A stretch of 64,000 nucleotides of DNA from assembly GCA_018881555.1 (NCBI GenBank), contig JACAXG010000055.1, positions 2,808,583 to 2,872,582 of the forward strand. The letters run 5' to 3'. The DNA comes from Amblyornis subalaris. Its lineage: Eukaryota > Chordata > Aves > Passeriformes > Ptilonorhynchidae. Below the pieces are notes generated by a model, which was not told the origin of the DNA, searched no databases, and saw only the letters and a list, made by a program, of their open reading frames with translations. Position 1 is the stretch's first letter, and each line of letters opens with the position of its first letter. Both the position numbers and the translations under genes were made by a program. Below, piece by piece: positions 1-19,781 of this stretch.

Positions 1-9428
<9,428 letters not shown>

Positions 9429-9580
9429 CTTTACAGTAATCTGCGGGATCCTCTTGCTCCTCATCATCGGACCCTAAGATCTCCTCCTCAGGCTCAGGCG
9501 GGGCTGGCTCCGGCAGGGGCGGAGGCGGGGGCGGGGGTGGAGGTGGAGGTGCAGAGGGAGCTTTCTGTTGAGGCTCTGGC
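9429..9580 (-). CDS. SRPK2: SRPK2 exon: polyproline and acidic N-terminal segment
   Basis: A 152-nt exon encodes the end of Arg-13 through Lys-63 plus one base of Gly-64. It opens with PEPQQKAPSA, runs into eleven consecutive prolines (residues 24-34), then proline/glutamate-rich and acidic sequence ending ADYCK just before the kinase domain. The acceptor is CATTTTCAG|G after a long pyrimidine tract; the donor is AAAG|GTGTGTG. The segment is non-catalytic in the family and is likely disordered. The proline run is coded by a GC-rich CCN tract at about 9512-9549. It appears two residues shorter than my memory of human SRPK2 (13 prolines), which also explains why the catalytic lysine is residue 108 here and 110 in human. 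Confidence 0.97.
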
Positions 9581-11479
9581 CTGAAAATGGAAGAGAGAGC
9601 ACACTTAGTAAAGAGCTTCCTCACGGGGGTAACCTAGCCTTTCGGGGGGATGAAAAACCGATGGGAAATATCAGTGAAGCGTCTCAGGTTCTCACTGTCA
9701 CCTTTCATATCCCCTATGGGACCGTAGGGAGGCACGGACAGAGAGGCATCCGACCAAACCAAAAGCAGGTCTCGAGTGAAAGAGCTTGCAAAAGATACAT
9801 GAAGTATATAATCAGATACAGACAAGCTTTTGAAATTCCTGACAAGCAAACGAGACGTTAGACTTGTCTTCTTCAGCACAACCACAAAGAAATATTTTTC
9901 AAAGAATATCAAGTTATTCAAAAGCTCCTGCCTGCTAGCTGAAGAAAGATCTCATTAATACACAGCAAGAAACAATCTTCTGNAGACACTGACCCAAATC
10001 TTAATGCACTTCTCATCTGTAGCTGCTGCCAAGACTGTGGAAAGCTGTATCAGTATATAAAATACTGCAAACAACTATTAGAAACTAAGAGAAAAAAACT
10101 GATCTTCCTAAGTAGTCTATGATGCTCTCCCAGAACACATACCACATCCTTTAGTATACACTAAAAAAAAACCCAACAAAACAAAATCACCAAAGCCCAA
10201 CACTGCCAACCAAGAGATTATTTTTTTTTTTGTCTTGCACTTCCAATTAAAAAAAAAAGCAACCAAAGTGAAATATATTTTATATCCTATTCCAAGGAAG
10301 GCTGTAGTCGGTACAACTAGCAACTACACACATTTCAAAACTGAGTGCTTTCAACACACTTAAGTCCAGGGCTGAAGTGCACTTCTTTATCAAATAATTA
10401 AGAAAGCCTTCTACCAACAGGCTGATGCTGTTATTTTTTGTATTCATACTTCTTACAAATAAAAAATATATACTTGCCAAATACATTTGCTAAGTAACTT
10501 AAAGCATTTGTTCCATCAAAACCTGATGTAATTTACATTTTTGTCTACTTCAGATTTAACACATCTAAAAAACACCATATTAACAGTATTTTGTCCTTCA
10601 TGTGATTAAAAAATCAGAAATCTGTAATTTGCTGATGTTTCAGCACCTAGAATTAAGATCCAAATACCTCCTTGATAATGAGTAAAAACCGTACTTATGC
10701 TTATCCCACTCCAAAGTCCTCTTCCTCATAATTCCTTTTTCTTTTTACACACTGCAATTGTTCAAGGCAGAGCATTTGGTATGAAAGACAACATGGTTGG
10801 TCAGACATAAATTCCAGTGGCAACATTCGCCACCTGCACAGCAGCTGCTACTATGCCTCTGCTATAATGGACATCACTGCAAGTTGCATGGCATACCAAA
10901 TTTATCTGCCTGCTACCCCTTTCAGATAATAAAATTCTTCAGTCAATAAATGATCAGATTTTAAAAGGAGTATTTTGAACTAATTTATCAATGATTTAAG
11001 TTATTAAGAGAAATCTAATGAAATAAAGAAATTTATGTAATTTTTAACCACATGAAGCTTTAGACAGAAAAGAGAAAGAAAGGATCCATTTGTAGGATAA
11101 ACAAAAAATTTATTTGCATGTCCTCCTACTTAAATAATGCTGATTTTCTGCCTTCCTCTTTCATTTTTGGCTCCCAACAGATGTCTTTATCTGGTACACT
11201 AAAAGGAAAGTAAAAAGCAAATGGAAGGTGCAGCACATTCTCTGACCAGTTAATCTTATTACCAACTGGATTGCTGGCCCTCCTGGGTTCATGGACCAGC
11301 CTGGTTTCATAGTGTCAGCAAGCTGACAGCTCCCACACCTGGTTTGATGTAGGCAGAAAGCTTTAATCCAACAAACCATCATATAAGGATCTACATTACA
11401 AACCTTGAAACTTCATCTGCTGGGCACGGGACCATTTTGGATACACAGATCAAGAAATATGAACACTTAAAAACTAACA
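9581..11479. other. Intron stretch without recognised features
   Basis: AT-rich sequence with short poly-A/T runs at about 10165 and 10220-10257. I see no gene, repeat family or RNA. Confidence 0.6.
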
Positions 11480-11530
11480 GTAGGACTTGATGACCTTAGA
11501 AGTCTTTTCCAGCCTAAATGATTCTATGAG
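11480..11530 (+). mobile_element. CR1 LINE, extreme 3' end only
   Basis: About 50 bp match the CR1 3' tail: GGACTTGATGACCTTAGAAG, a TTTTCCAGCCTAAATG motif, then ATTCTATGAG, the terminal octamer repeat. It is heavily 5'-truncated, as usual for CR1. Confidence 0.8.
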
Positions 11531-12700
11531 CAATAAAAAGAACGCACAGTAAAACAGCCTGCACTTCATCAATATATCCGAAAGCAGCGTGCCAGGAACA
11601 CAGGCACATCCATCAGTGCCTGGACTCCTTAATTTGGACAGTACCATCATCTTCCTTTGTTCTGACCACAAGTTTCCATGTTACTATTTTGGTCACATGA
11701 GATGGTACAACTATAGAAAAGCCCAGGGTAGGGTAGGGGAATGCAATACAGGGAGTTAAGTTCAAAAGTCCATTGGAATTGTGCTGCTTTTAAGAGAACA
11801 ACTACTCGCTCTGTGTTTCTTCACATGACAGAAGTAGTATTTTAAAGAGAATCAATCAGATGCACTTCTGGAATTGAGTGAGTTCACACATTTTGTCACT
11901 CATTTTCAAATAAACAGTAAGTACTACCACGAATGTCCCCCTGAGAGAGATACGAAGTGTCCAACACAGGATTTAAAAAAAAAAAGGCAACCTAAATTTA
12001 TTCCTAGGGAAATAGGTTAAGAAAACAAGGTTGCTTCTGAGTCTTTCTCAAGCTATTATATTTGATTTTGGCTTGAAAAGGGTTATTTTTTCCCTGTATT
12101 CAATCCCAGTTGATTTTGATATTCAGGAGTGTTTTCTTACTGTCCTTTGTGGATATCAGGAAGGAAGGAAAGATATTACCTTATTTCCTTTTGGAGTTAT
12201 TCATGATTTTTATCTGCAAATAACAAAACACTGCTTTAAACTGAGGAAGATCTTTGATTTGTCCTTTTAGCCTTGCTTGCATCTTTTGGAGCAATCAAAT
12301 ACTAGTACAGAAAGATGAGTGAAGAAAAGAAACGTGCTGAGTTACATCAGTCTGACTGCTAATTCTGCATTCTTGGCAACTTTTTCCTTCAGTTTAGAAT
12401 TCTTAGCAAGAGATTCTTATTGTTCTTTGGTTTTGTTCACTTTTACTTCTCTGGGGTATACATAAAGATCAAGTCTTCAACAATTCACCTGACAGCTTAA
12501 ATTCTGCCTACAGGTTGAATCACTCATCCTGGCATCATCAATCTTGCTCTTCCACCAATACATAGTTTCACAGTTAGGAAGGACATCAATGAGAGAACTC
12601 CAGTTTTGCCGTTTCTTAGTAGCCCTTTTATTGAATTGCAAAGATAAGCTATGACAAATGCTTCAACATCTTCATTTGTGATTTATGGCACAAATACATG
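11531..12700. other. Intron stretch without recognised features
   Basis: AT-rich, with no recognised repeat or gene up to the LTR that begins at 12701. Confidence 0.55.
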
Positions 12701-12863
12701 TGTCCTGGTTTGAAGGACAGGTGTCTGTCAAGGAAGGTGGGAAACCTCCCTTGAGCACAGGAATGACCCCCCTCCCTCCTCCAAATTACTGTACCTTTGA
12801 AATTACGGGGCTCTCAGGCAAAGATGTGGTAAAAAGAATAACAGTTCTTTACTAGGGTTATGT

Positions 12864-12896
12864 AACTATATATATATATACACATATATATATATA
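12864..12896. repeat. (TA)n microsatellite inside the LTR
   Basis: Alternating TA run interrupted by a central ACAC. It is likely polymorphic in length. Confidence 0.85.
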
Positions 12897-13597
12897 AAAG
12901 AACAAGACGGTTAAACGGCAACCATAAGAGAACAGACAAACCCCTTATCAGTTCCTTGTCTGATGTTGGCAGATTCTCCGTTGGGGCAGAGAGGCTGCGG
13001 TGACTCCCCCGTGGCTGCAGGGGGCGCTGTGGCACGAGCGCGACNACCCTCACGCGGCAATGGCGGCTCCAGCAAACNGGAAAGGGGGGANGTCACTCCC
13101 GGCACGAACCCACGGGCCAGCAGCCCGGCTGCACCAACCTCAGCAGCGGGCAACGAGCAGCGCAGGCAGGCAGGGTTGACTGGGGAGCGATGGACCTCGG
13201 TATCACTGACCGACAGACCAGCAGAAGGCAGGAAACAGCCGAGACGAGCAGCTCCGGCTGGAGGTTGGTCACAGCGTAACTCTGAACCCTGTGCTGCTGC
13301 GGGACCCTCCGAGATGTCACAGTGTATCCGTGCTCTGGAGCCAGCCGGTGGAGGCGTCGCAGTGTAGCAGTGTTCCCGGAGCGAAACCGGCACTCGCTGC
13401 AGACACNACCGCCCTCACCGAACGCAGAGTGGGGAGTGAGGCAAGCCCCGGTCTCCACCCACCTCTCGCCTAAGTCTCTGGCAGTTCTCTCGAGATGCTC
13501 CAGCCTCTGGGGAAACATCCCCCTTGTCAGTATTTCCAAGTCTTTGGTTTTCTTCAATTGAGGGAATTGTCCTGGCTTCTGGGCTGGGCAAGTGGTC

Positions 13598-13686
13598 CCT
13601 TTTGTCCTTAAGTACCGTCCATTCTGTGTCATTACCGTGGAATGCAGCTGAACAGATAACTCCTTTTGTTCTTAAGTATCGCCCAT
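13598..13686. repeat. 25-bp direct repeat within the LTR, 64-bp period
   Basis: The units at 13598-13622 and 13662-13686 share CCTTTTGTYCTTAAGTAYCG then YCCAT, with three transitions between them. Tandem blocks of this kind are typical of U3 enhancer regions, though a regulatory role here is only inference. Confidence 0.75.
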
Positions 13687-13793
13687 CAATTCCCGGCCAG
13701 CCCCTCCCCAACTACACAGCCTCCCTGGTACTCCAGGGGAAAGGAAACATATTTTCATTTCTTTTTTTTTTTTTTCCCCCTAACCCATAACAA

Positions 13794-16700
13794 CACGTTT
13801 ATTCAGCTTACTTTTCATTCTTTCCAGTACGGTCTGCTAAAATGTAAATTATTTTTTCTTTTAAGTGGACTTTAAAATATCGTGACATTAAAAAATTCAG
13901 CCATTAAGAAAGCCGTGCGTAACAAACACGTCTGTAATCTCCATTTCCTTTTCAGAAATATAATTGTCAAATACTATCATAACATAAAAAGCTATTCAAC
14001 ACCTATTATTTCAAGTCATTACTTTCTTATTCCTAAAATGTTATGTAATGATATGCATTAGGTAACACATGCATGCAGAGATAAATATTAAACCTATTTT
14101 TCTTTTTTCTGAAGTAATCACTTGGTACTCTGTTGTCTACCATTATTAGGTTGTTCATCACCATCCAAGCATGAACACTTAATTAACAGAAGACGACACA
14201 CCATTTCTAGATTCTCAGTATGCTGTCAGCAGGTATGCAGAGAACTGACCATCTCCACAGGCTACAATGACAAACCTTATAATTGTGTTGAAAGAAACAC
14301 TACAAACAATTAGCCAACATTAGCCAGCATTTTTTGTCTTTTAATTACTGCCTTTTAAATAGACAAAAAAAAATTTACAGCAAAATCCAATCAAAATACA
14401 ATTAAATTCTATTTTTAAACTGCTCTTAGAGGGAATACTTAGTAAAAGACAAAAGAAAAGCTGAAATATTTCTCCTCTACGGTGAACTTGAAGCAAAATA
14501 CGTCAAAACCCTGCATGGAGCCTTACACAAAAAATCAGCTGCCCACTGTTATGAAATGAAACATTTTTGACAACTTAATTTTACTGTTCTCCCTCATGGA
14601 CATGTTGCTCCATGTTNCTACCAGGGAACAGCCGGTAACAGTAAAAGCAATCTCCTTAACATTCAAACCTGAAAATGCCAAGAAAATTATACCATGAGAA
14701 ATTCAGGAAGAATCGTTCATTGTTTTTGTTGTTGATGTTGTGGGGTCATTTGCTATCCTTTTGTTCTGGAAAACGTAAAACAAGAGCAGTGAGGGTGATT
14801 AAAATCACAAAATGCCTTCCATAGGGAAAGCAGCTGAACATACTAGAACTCTTCAGCCAGGAAAACAAGACAGCAGAGAGCTACAAAATCTTGAGAGATA
14901 CAGAGAAAGCAAATAGGAAATGGCTGTCCACTGCCTCACCCCACACAAACTGAGCCAAGTTGACAGAAAATCCAAAGAAAAAAAAATTACTCATGCAATA
15001 AGATGGTAAAAAATAAAGCCAACTTTTTTCTTTGGATATCACAGATAAGAGAAGTTAGTTAAGTTCAAACAGGGCTCAAAAAAAACTAAGAAACAAAAAC
15101 GGACTGGTGGCTAACCCAGGAGTGGCTTTGACTCATGAAGCCCAGCAGCCTGAGACCGCTGGATTTGGAACAGTATTCAGCACACTGGGGCCCAAACCTG
15201 CACTCCTCCCCAAGCATCTGGTCCTGGCCAGAGGGAATGTAGATGCACCTTGGGTCTGTCTTCGTGTAGTCACTTCATCTTCAGACATTTCTTTCTTTTC
15301 CTCAACAAATGAATGATTTCCATTATTATAAACCAAAACAGACTTCAGGCCTCTTTATCCAAAACCCAGACAGACAAAAAATATGTTTTTATTATCAAGT
15401 AATGGACACGAATGTCTTGCAGGCAAGATTGCTATAAAACAAGATTTCCTGAAGGAATCCTCATGTTCTCATGGGGAACTGGCATAGAACAACAGGAGTC
15501 CTTCTATATGAACATGGTACTGCACGCATGGTGACTACTTTTAGATAAACAAAGCTTTACCTTGGAAGTGGCTAAAACCTGCACTTGATTCTCCTACCTT
15601 TAGGTCTCAGAAAGAAAACAGACTCTGTCAAACAAAAAAAAAATTGGGAGANGGAAATCAATCAGATTAAGGTAAGAACTACCTCAATCTCAGGAGAAAA
15701 CAAAACCCTCCTTAAGATTTTCAGATGAACGCAACCAGAGGCAGTTTTTTCGCTAACAGAAAATGCAATTAAAATTAGGTTAAATTACTTCTTCATATAT
15801 CTAATAAAATAAAATATGGAATAAACTGTGTTTTAACAATGTTATGAACCTTCTTACACATCCACAGAGGTTCTACAGGGAATTTCAATTTGAAGAGGTT
15901 AAAAGAGGTAGCAAGGAGGAGGGTGAGCATCAGAAGAATTACACTGTAAGCCTCCTAAGAGAAGGGAGCTTTACAAAATCTAGAGGGTGTGGGTCCATCT
16001 GAAAGGAGCTCCAGCTATGCTTCTCGCCAGCCCCAGAAGGCAAAATCTTGCGTGCTCCTGGGCAAGGCTCTCAAGGCACTGTAGAGTTAAAAGTCTGAAA
16101 TCTCCATATACAAATTTCTTCCAGCTGTTATTAATTGCTTAAAGATTCAGCTATTTGGATCTCTTTCTCAATTGTTCAAATGGTGTCTGCTTTACGAGCT
16201 GAATTCTTGCCTTCTCTTTTTTCCCAAATGCAAATTTAGCTTAATTAGACAGGTGCCTTCTAACAGTGAGCTCTTTGAACCAGAGGCAGCCTTAAATGGA
16301 GGCTTTCTAAATAAATCCACACACATAAAACAAACAAAAAAAACATGAGAAAGATCAAAATAACTCTGAAGTTCTCACTCAAGGAACAAAATGATGTTAC
16401 AGATTTCAAGTAAGATTTTAAGTGAGTTATAATTCTGAATAATTTAAATTTTTAGTAGTTATGATAAATTATTTCTAATTTAACTTTATTTTTTCAATTT
16501 TTTTTTAAATTTTTTTTAATTTATTTTAATTTTCTAATTTATTTTTAATTATGCCAGAGGTCATCTTACTGTTTTTAGAAACAAAGTCTGTAAATCCAGC
16601 AGGAAACAGAGCATAAGGAGATATGTTTTTAACTAACTCCAAGAAATTGTTAATGTGAACTTCCAGGGACAGCTTTCCTTTACATGAAAAACACCATTTG

Positions 16701-17686
16701 TGTTCTTATTGTAGTACAAAAGTGTACTACAATCTCCAATTCTAGAAAATTTATGCATAAAAAGAGAGTGCTAGTATGTCACAAGCACAAAGCAATTTCT
16801 ACATCTAGTCATTATAAAACAAAATTATCATTCTTCCTGGGACTGCTGGCATTCCTTCGAAAGATACCATCTTACCACCAAACATTAATAGAAGCATCAG
16901 TAAAAATCCCTCCCGGAATGGAGCAGGCTGAGACATGGTAGCTTTTGTAACCTCAAATAGCAACACAGAGAATGAATTTTTCATTCCCATCTTGCTTACT
17001 AGTCTTTTGGAGGCCACCTTGGGCTTGAATGTACACTCATAGTCCAAGTGAAATGCCAAGGAACACTGCCTTCTTCAGTTCAACACAACAGCTACTATAA
17101 ATAAATGCCATTTCACGCAGCAAGTACTGCAGTCTTACCACGCCACCACCCCAGCCCAGCATCACAGGGAGAGCACATCGCCACGGGCAGAGCTGTGGGG
17201 ACACAGTAGCAGCCTACCATTAGATCAAATCACATCTAAGATGAAGCAGTAAAGTCTGCTAGGTTTAGGTGACGGTTCTTACGGCCCTTCTCTGACACAG
17301 TTACACCAAGTTCCAGAAGTAACTGGTTTCAAGCTCTGCAAGTCAGCCCCAAATGAAATTTTGTTCTCAAACACATGCAATTCTGTTAAAATGTTCTTAA
17401 GACAGTAAACCAGAAGCCAAATCTATCCAGAAAGCCTCACGCTTAATTGAACCTGACAAGGTAATATGTTTTCTTCCTCAAATACTGTTTTTCATGCAGA
17501 GTTGTATTTTCCAGGCAAGTCATCCATTACAGACTTGCAAAGCAAAAGAAGTCAACAGTTACTATAGAAAAATACAGACCCACCTGGCAACACAAAAAAC
17601 CCCCATGTAGATAGACACTCAGCACCTTGCACCCTACCTGTATTTCTAGTCGCCAGTGAAGTGTTGTAAAGGCTGAGAATGTAAAA
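13794..17686. other. Intron stretch, mostly unremarkable
   Basis: AT-rich intron DNA. It includes an A/T low-complexity block at about 16430-16550 and small GC-richer patches at about 15100-15260 and 17130-17230 with no recognised coding potential. No repeat family was identified. Confidence 0.55.
16430..16550. repeat. AT-rich low-complexity block
   Basis: Runs of T with AAATT/TTTAAT motifs and almost no G or C for over 100 bp. Confidence 0.85.
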
Positions 17687-17985
17687 ATCATAGAATACTT
17701 TGAGTTGGAAGTGACCAACCAGCATCATCAAGTCCAACTCCTGGCCCTACTGAGGACAGCCACAGAAATCATACCACGTGCCTGAACGTGTTGTCCAAAT
17801 GCTTCTTAACTGTCAGGCTTGGTACTGTGACCATTTCCCTGGGGTTCCAGTGCCCAACCACCCTCTGGGTCAAGAACTTTCTCCTAATATCCAACCTAAA
17901 CCTCCCTTGACTCAGCTTTATGCCATTTCCTCTAGTCCTGTCACTAATCACTANAGTGAAGAGATCAACAACACACCTTCTGCAG
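17687..17985 (-). mobile_element. CR1 LINE 3' fragment
   Basis: Reads as reverse-complement CR1: ATCATAGAAT tail at the left, then the typical TTGGAAGTGACC, CATCATCAAGTCCAACTCC, TGTTGTCCAAATGCTTCTT, CCAACCACCCTCTGGGT and CCTAATATCCAACCTAAACC blocks. It is 5'-truncated at about 17985. It belongs to the same subfamily as the copies at 44487-44933 and 58056-58258, which share the GTGTGACTCTTGGGG region. Confidence 0.92.
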
Positions 17986-18386
17986 AAGAGGTGAGTGTCA
18001 GACCCAGCTTCACAGAAAGGCATCAGGCACCGGGCAACCTGAGACCTGAAGAGCTACACCTACCATCAGGTCTGTCTGGGTGGAGGTCCCTGTCACAGCT
18101 GCAGTGACTCCAGCAGCTACCAGGGAATGAGCTCTGCAGTGTGACCAGATTGTCCCTGAGTGTTCACTACTGAGGCTGGGGATGAAGGTGCTTCTTTGTG
18201 CCCTTGTGCACCAACTACTGGGTCTGTCCATTGCCTCTGTTAGCAGCTCCCAGACATCACGGTCTGGTGCCTGGTTCCTGGATTGCATGTACTTCATTTT
18301 TCCACTCAGCCAGTGGAATGGCCTCCTATGGAGAGGAGCCTTTCCTCATGCCCTGTTTGCTTGCTGTGGTTGCTTGCACTCGCTAG
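17986..18386. other. Spacer between CR1 and solo LTR
   Basis: About 400 bp of moderately GC-rich sequence that I could not assign. It may be an older repeat or unique intron. Confidence 0.5.
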
Positions 18387-18391
18387 GGGCT
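18387..18391. repeat. Target-site duplication, left copy (GGGCT)
   Basis: Identical to 19777-19781 and directly abutting the TG end of the LTR. Confidence 0.9.
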
Positions 18392-19776
18392 TGTTGTGGT
18401 TTTGACACTGGCCGAACGCCAGGCACCCACGAAAAGTTCACTCATGAGGAACTAAAACTTGTTTTCATGAGGGGAAATCAGGATTATTGAGGAAAACGAA
18501 AAAAACTTCAAGGCAAAACAGGTTCAAAACTGAAACAGTAAAGAAGATTTATTACTAATAGAATTAAAAGTAAAAAGAATCATGAGAAATCAAAGCAAAC
18601 TTCCAGACACCTTTCTCTTCCCAGTACCTCCCTCTTTCCACCAGCCATGCAAGGGAAACAAGCATGGGTTTTTGGTCAGTATATTATCTCTTAAGAGTCC
18701 TTCTTTATATTTATGTGAAAGAGTTTCTTCTGCTGTGCTGTGGGATCTGTCCCACGGGAGACAGCTCCCCACGAACCTCTCCAGTGTGGCCTCAAGCTTC
18801 ACAAACAACAGTCCGCCCAAAAGCTGCTGCCGTAAAAAATCTCTCCCACAAGTCTCACAGTCTTCCCACAACTGCCAGCCTGGGTCATAATAGTCCACAG
18901 GGTTTAGTCTTTTAAGGATGAGCTATCCCAGCCTGGAAAAAAAGGCTCTCTTCTTCAATCTCAGCCTCTCAGCATCTACGCGGTCTGCCATGGGTCTCAG
19001 CATCTATGCGCTCTGGTGTGGGTACTCTTTTCCACAGGCTGCACTTGGATCTCTACATCCCCTCAATGCACTTCAATGAATTATAGAGAAACTGTTATAT
19101 TATAGTTCTCACCACGACTTGCAGGAGACATCTCAGTTCCAGTGTTTGGTGTGCCTCTGCTCTCTCCCTTTCCCCACTGACCTAGGAGCCACCATGTTGA
19201 CTTCTTCACATGGCCGCACCTTTCCGTTTTCTCTGACTTGGAAGAAAAATCAGCATCTGAAAGTTGTACCTAAAGGATTGATCTTGTCTGGGTCTGCGTC
19301 GGGGAAACACTCACCATGTCTCTCGTTGTCGGCTGCATGGTGTTTTCTGCCCAGTTCAGCGCAAACCGCACCGGCCACGTGGAAGGTGCCCGCGCAGGCT
19401 GCGTGGCCCCAGAGGCTTCCGCCATGCAGTCCAGGCTGCGACGGCTGCTCACGGCTGTTTATGGCTACTAGTGGCTGCTGGGGGTGGCCCCTCCCGGCGG
19501 CCCGGCCTCAGCGGCCACGGCTGGGCCAGCAGCGTGGCCCAGGACAGGGCCCAGAGCCTCGCCATCCCTCAGTGGGGAAGAAGGAAAAATGGCCATTCTT
19601 CCGCTTCCTCCTTCTTCAAAATATGTCATCACAGAGGTGTTACCGACTCATCTCATTGGTTTAGCAACCTGCCCATCAACTCTGGGCTCTGAGCCAATCA
19701 GACAAAGCTCTAGCAGACTGGGTTTTTTCTGTCCTTACAAACCAAGTTTTTTTCCCTGAACAGCTAAACCACCACA
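18392..19776. mobile_element. Endogenous retrovirus solo LTR with intact target duplication
   Basis: Starts TGTTGTGGTTTTGACACTGG and ends TAAACCACCACA, so the 12-bp ends are inverted repeats with two mismatches. It is flanked on both sides by GGGCT (18387-18391 and 19777-19781), a perfect 5-bp target-site duplication. The opening GGCCGAACGCCAGGCACCC block resembles a widespread avian ERV LTR family. The 1385-bp length and lack of any gag/pol sequence indicate a solo LTR left by recombination. Five-base duplications are usual for ERVL-like and some class II avian ERVs. GC- and CpG-rich sequence at 19290-19560 may be the promoter region. ORFs of up to 181 codons inside it are not viral genes. 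Confidence 0.9.
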
Positions 19777-19781
19777 GGGCT
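19777..19781. repeat. Target-site duplication, right copy (GGGCT)
   Basis: Identical to 18387-18391 and directly abutting the CA end of the LTR. Confidence 0.9.

Larger units (their letters stand above)
12701..13793. mobile_element. Endogenous retrovirus solo LTR (about 1.1 kb)
   Basis: Begins TGTCCTGGTTTGAAGGACAG and ends CCCATAACA, giving partial terminal inverted repeats (TGT..TGG against the reverse of CCA..ACA). The flanking pentamers ACATG (12696-12700) and ACACG (13794-13798) differ by one base and look like an aged 5-bp target duplication. The element is much more GC- and CpG-rich than its surroundings (12960-13740). It contains an AT microsatellite at 12864-12896 and a 25-bp direct repeat (13598-13622, 13662-13686). 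The start and the GGGGCTCTCAGGCAAAG segment resemble songbird ERV LTRs as I remember them. No retroviral coding sequence adjoins it, so it is probably a solo LTR. Orientation is undecided. Confidence 0.75.

Noticed and set aside
12911..13711. Overlapping open frames of 60-179 codons on both strands
   Set aside because: They lie inside the LTR, in GC-rich noncoding DNA, and the similar peptides come from the internal 25-bp direct repeat. No retroviral protein motif is present.
19119..19664. A 181-codon plus-strand open frame
   Set aside because: It is inside the solo LTR and has low-complexity P/S/A/R composition due to high GC. No known domain.
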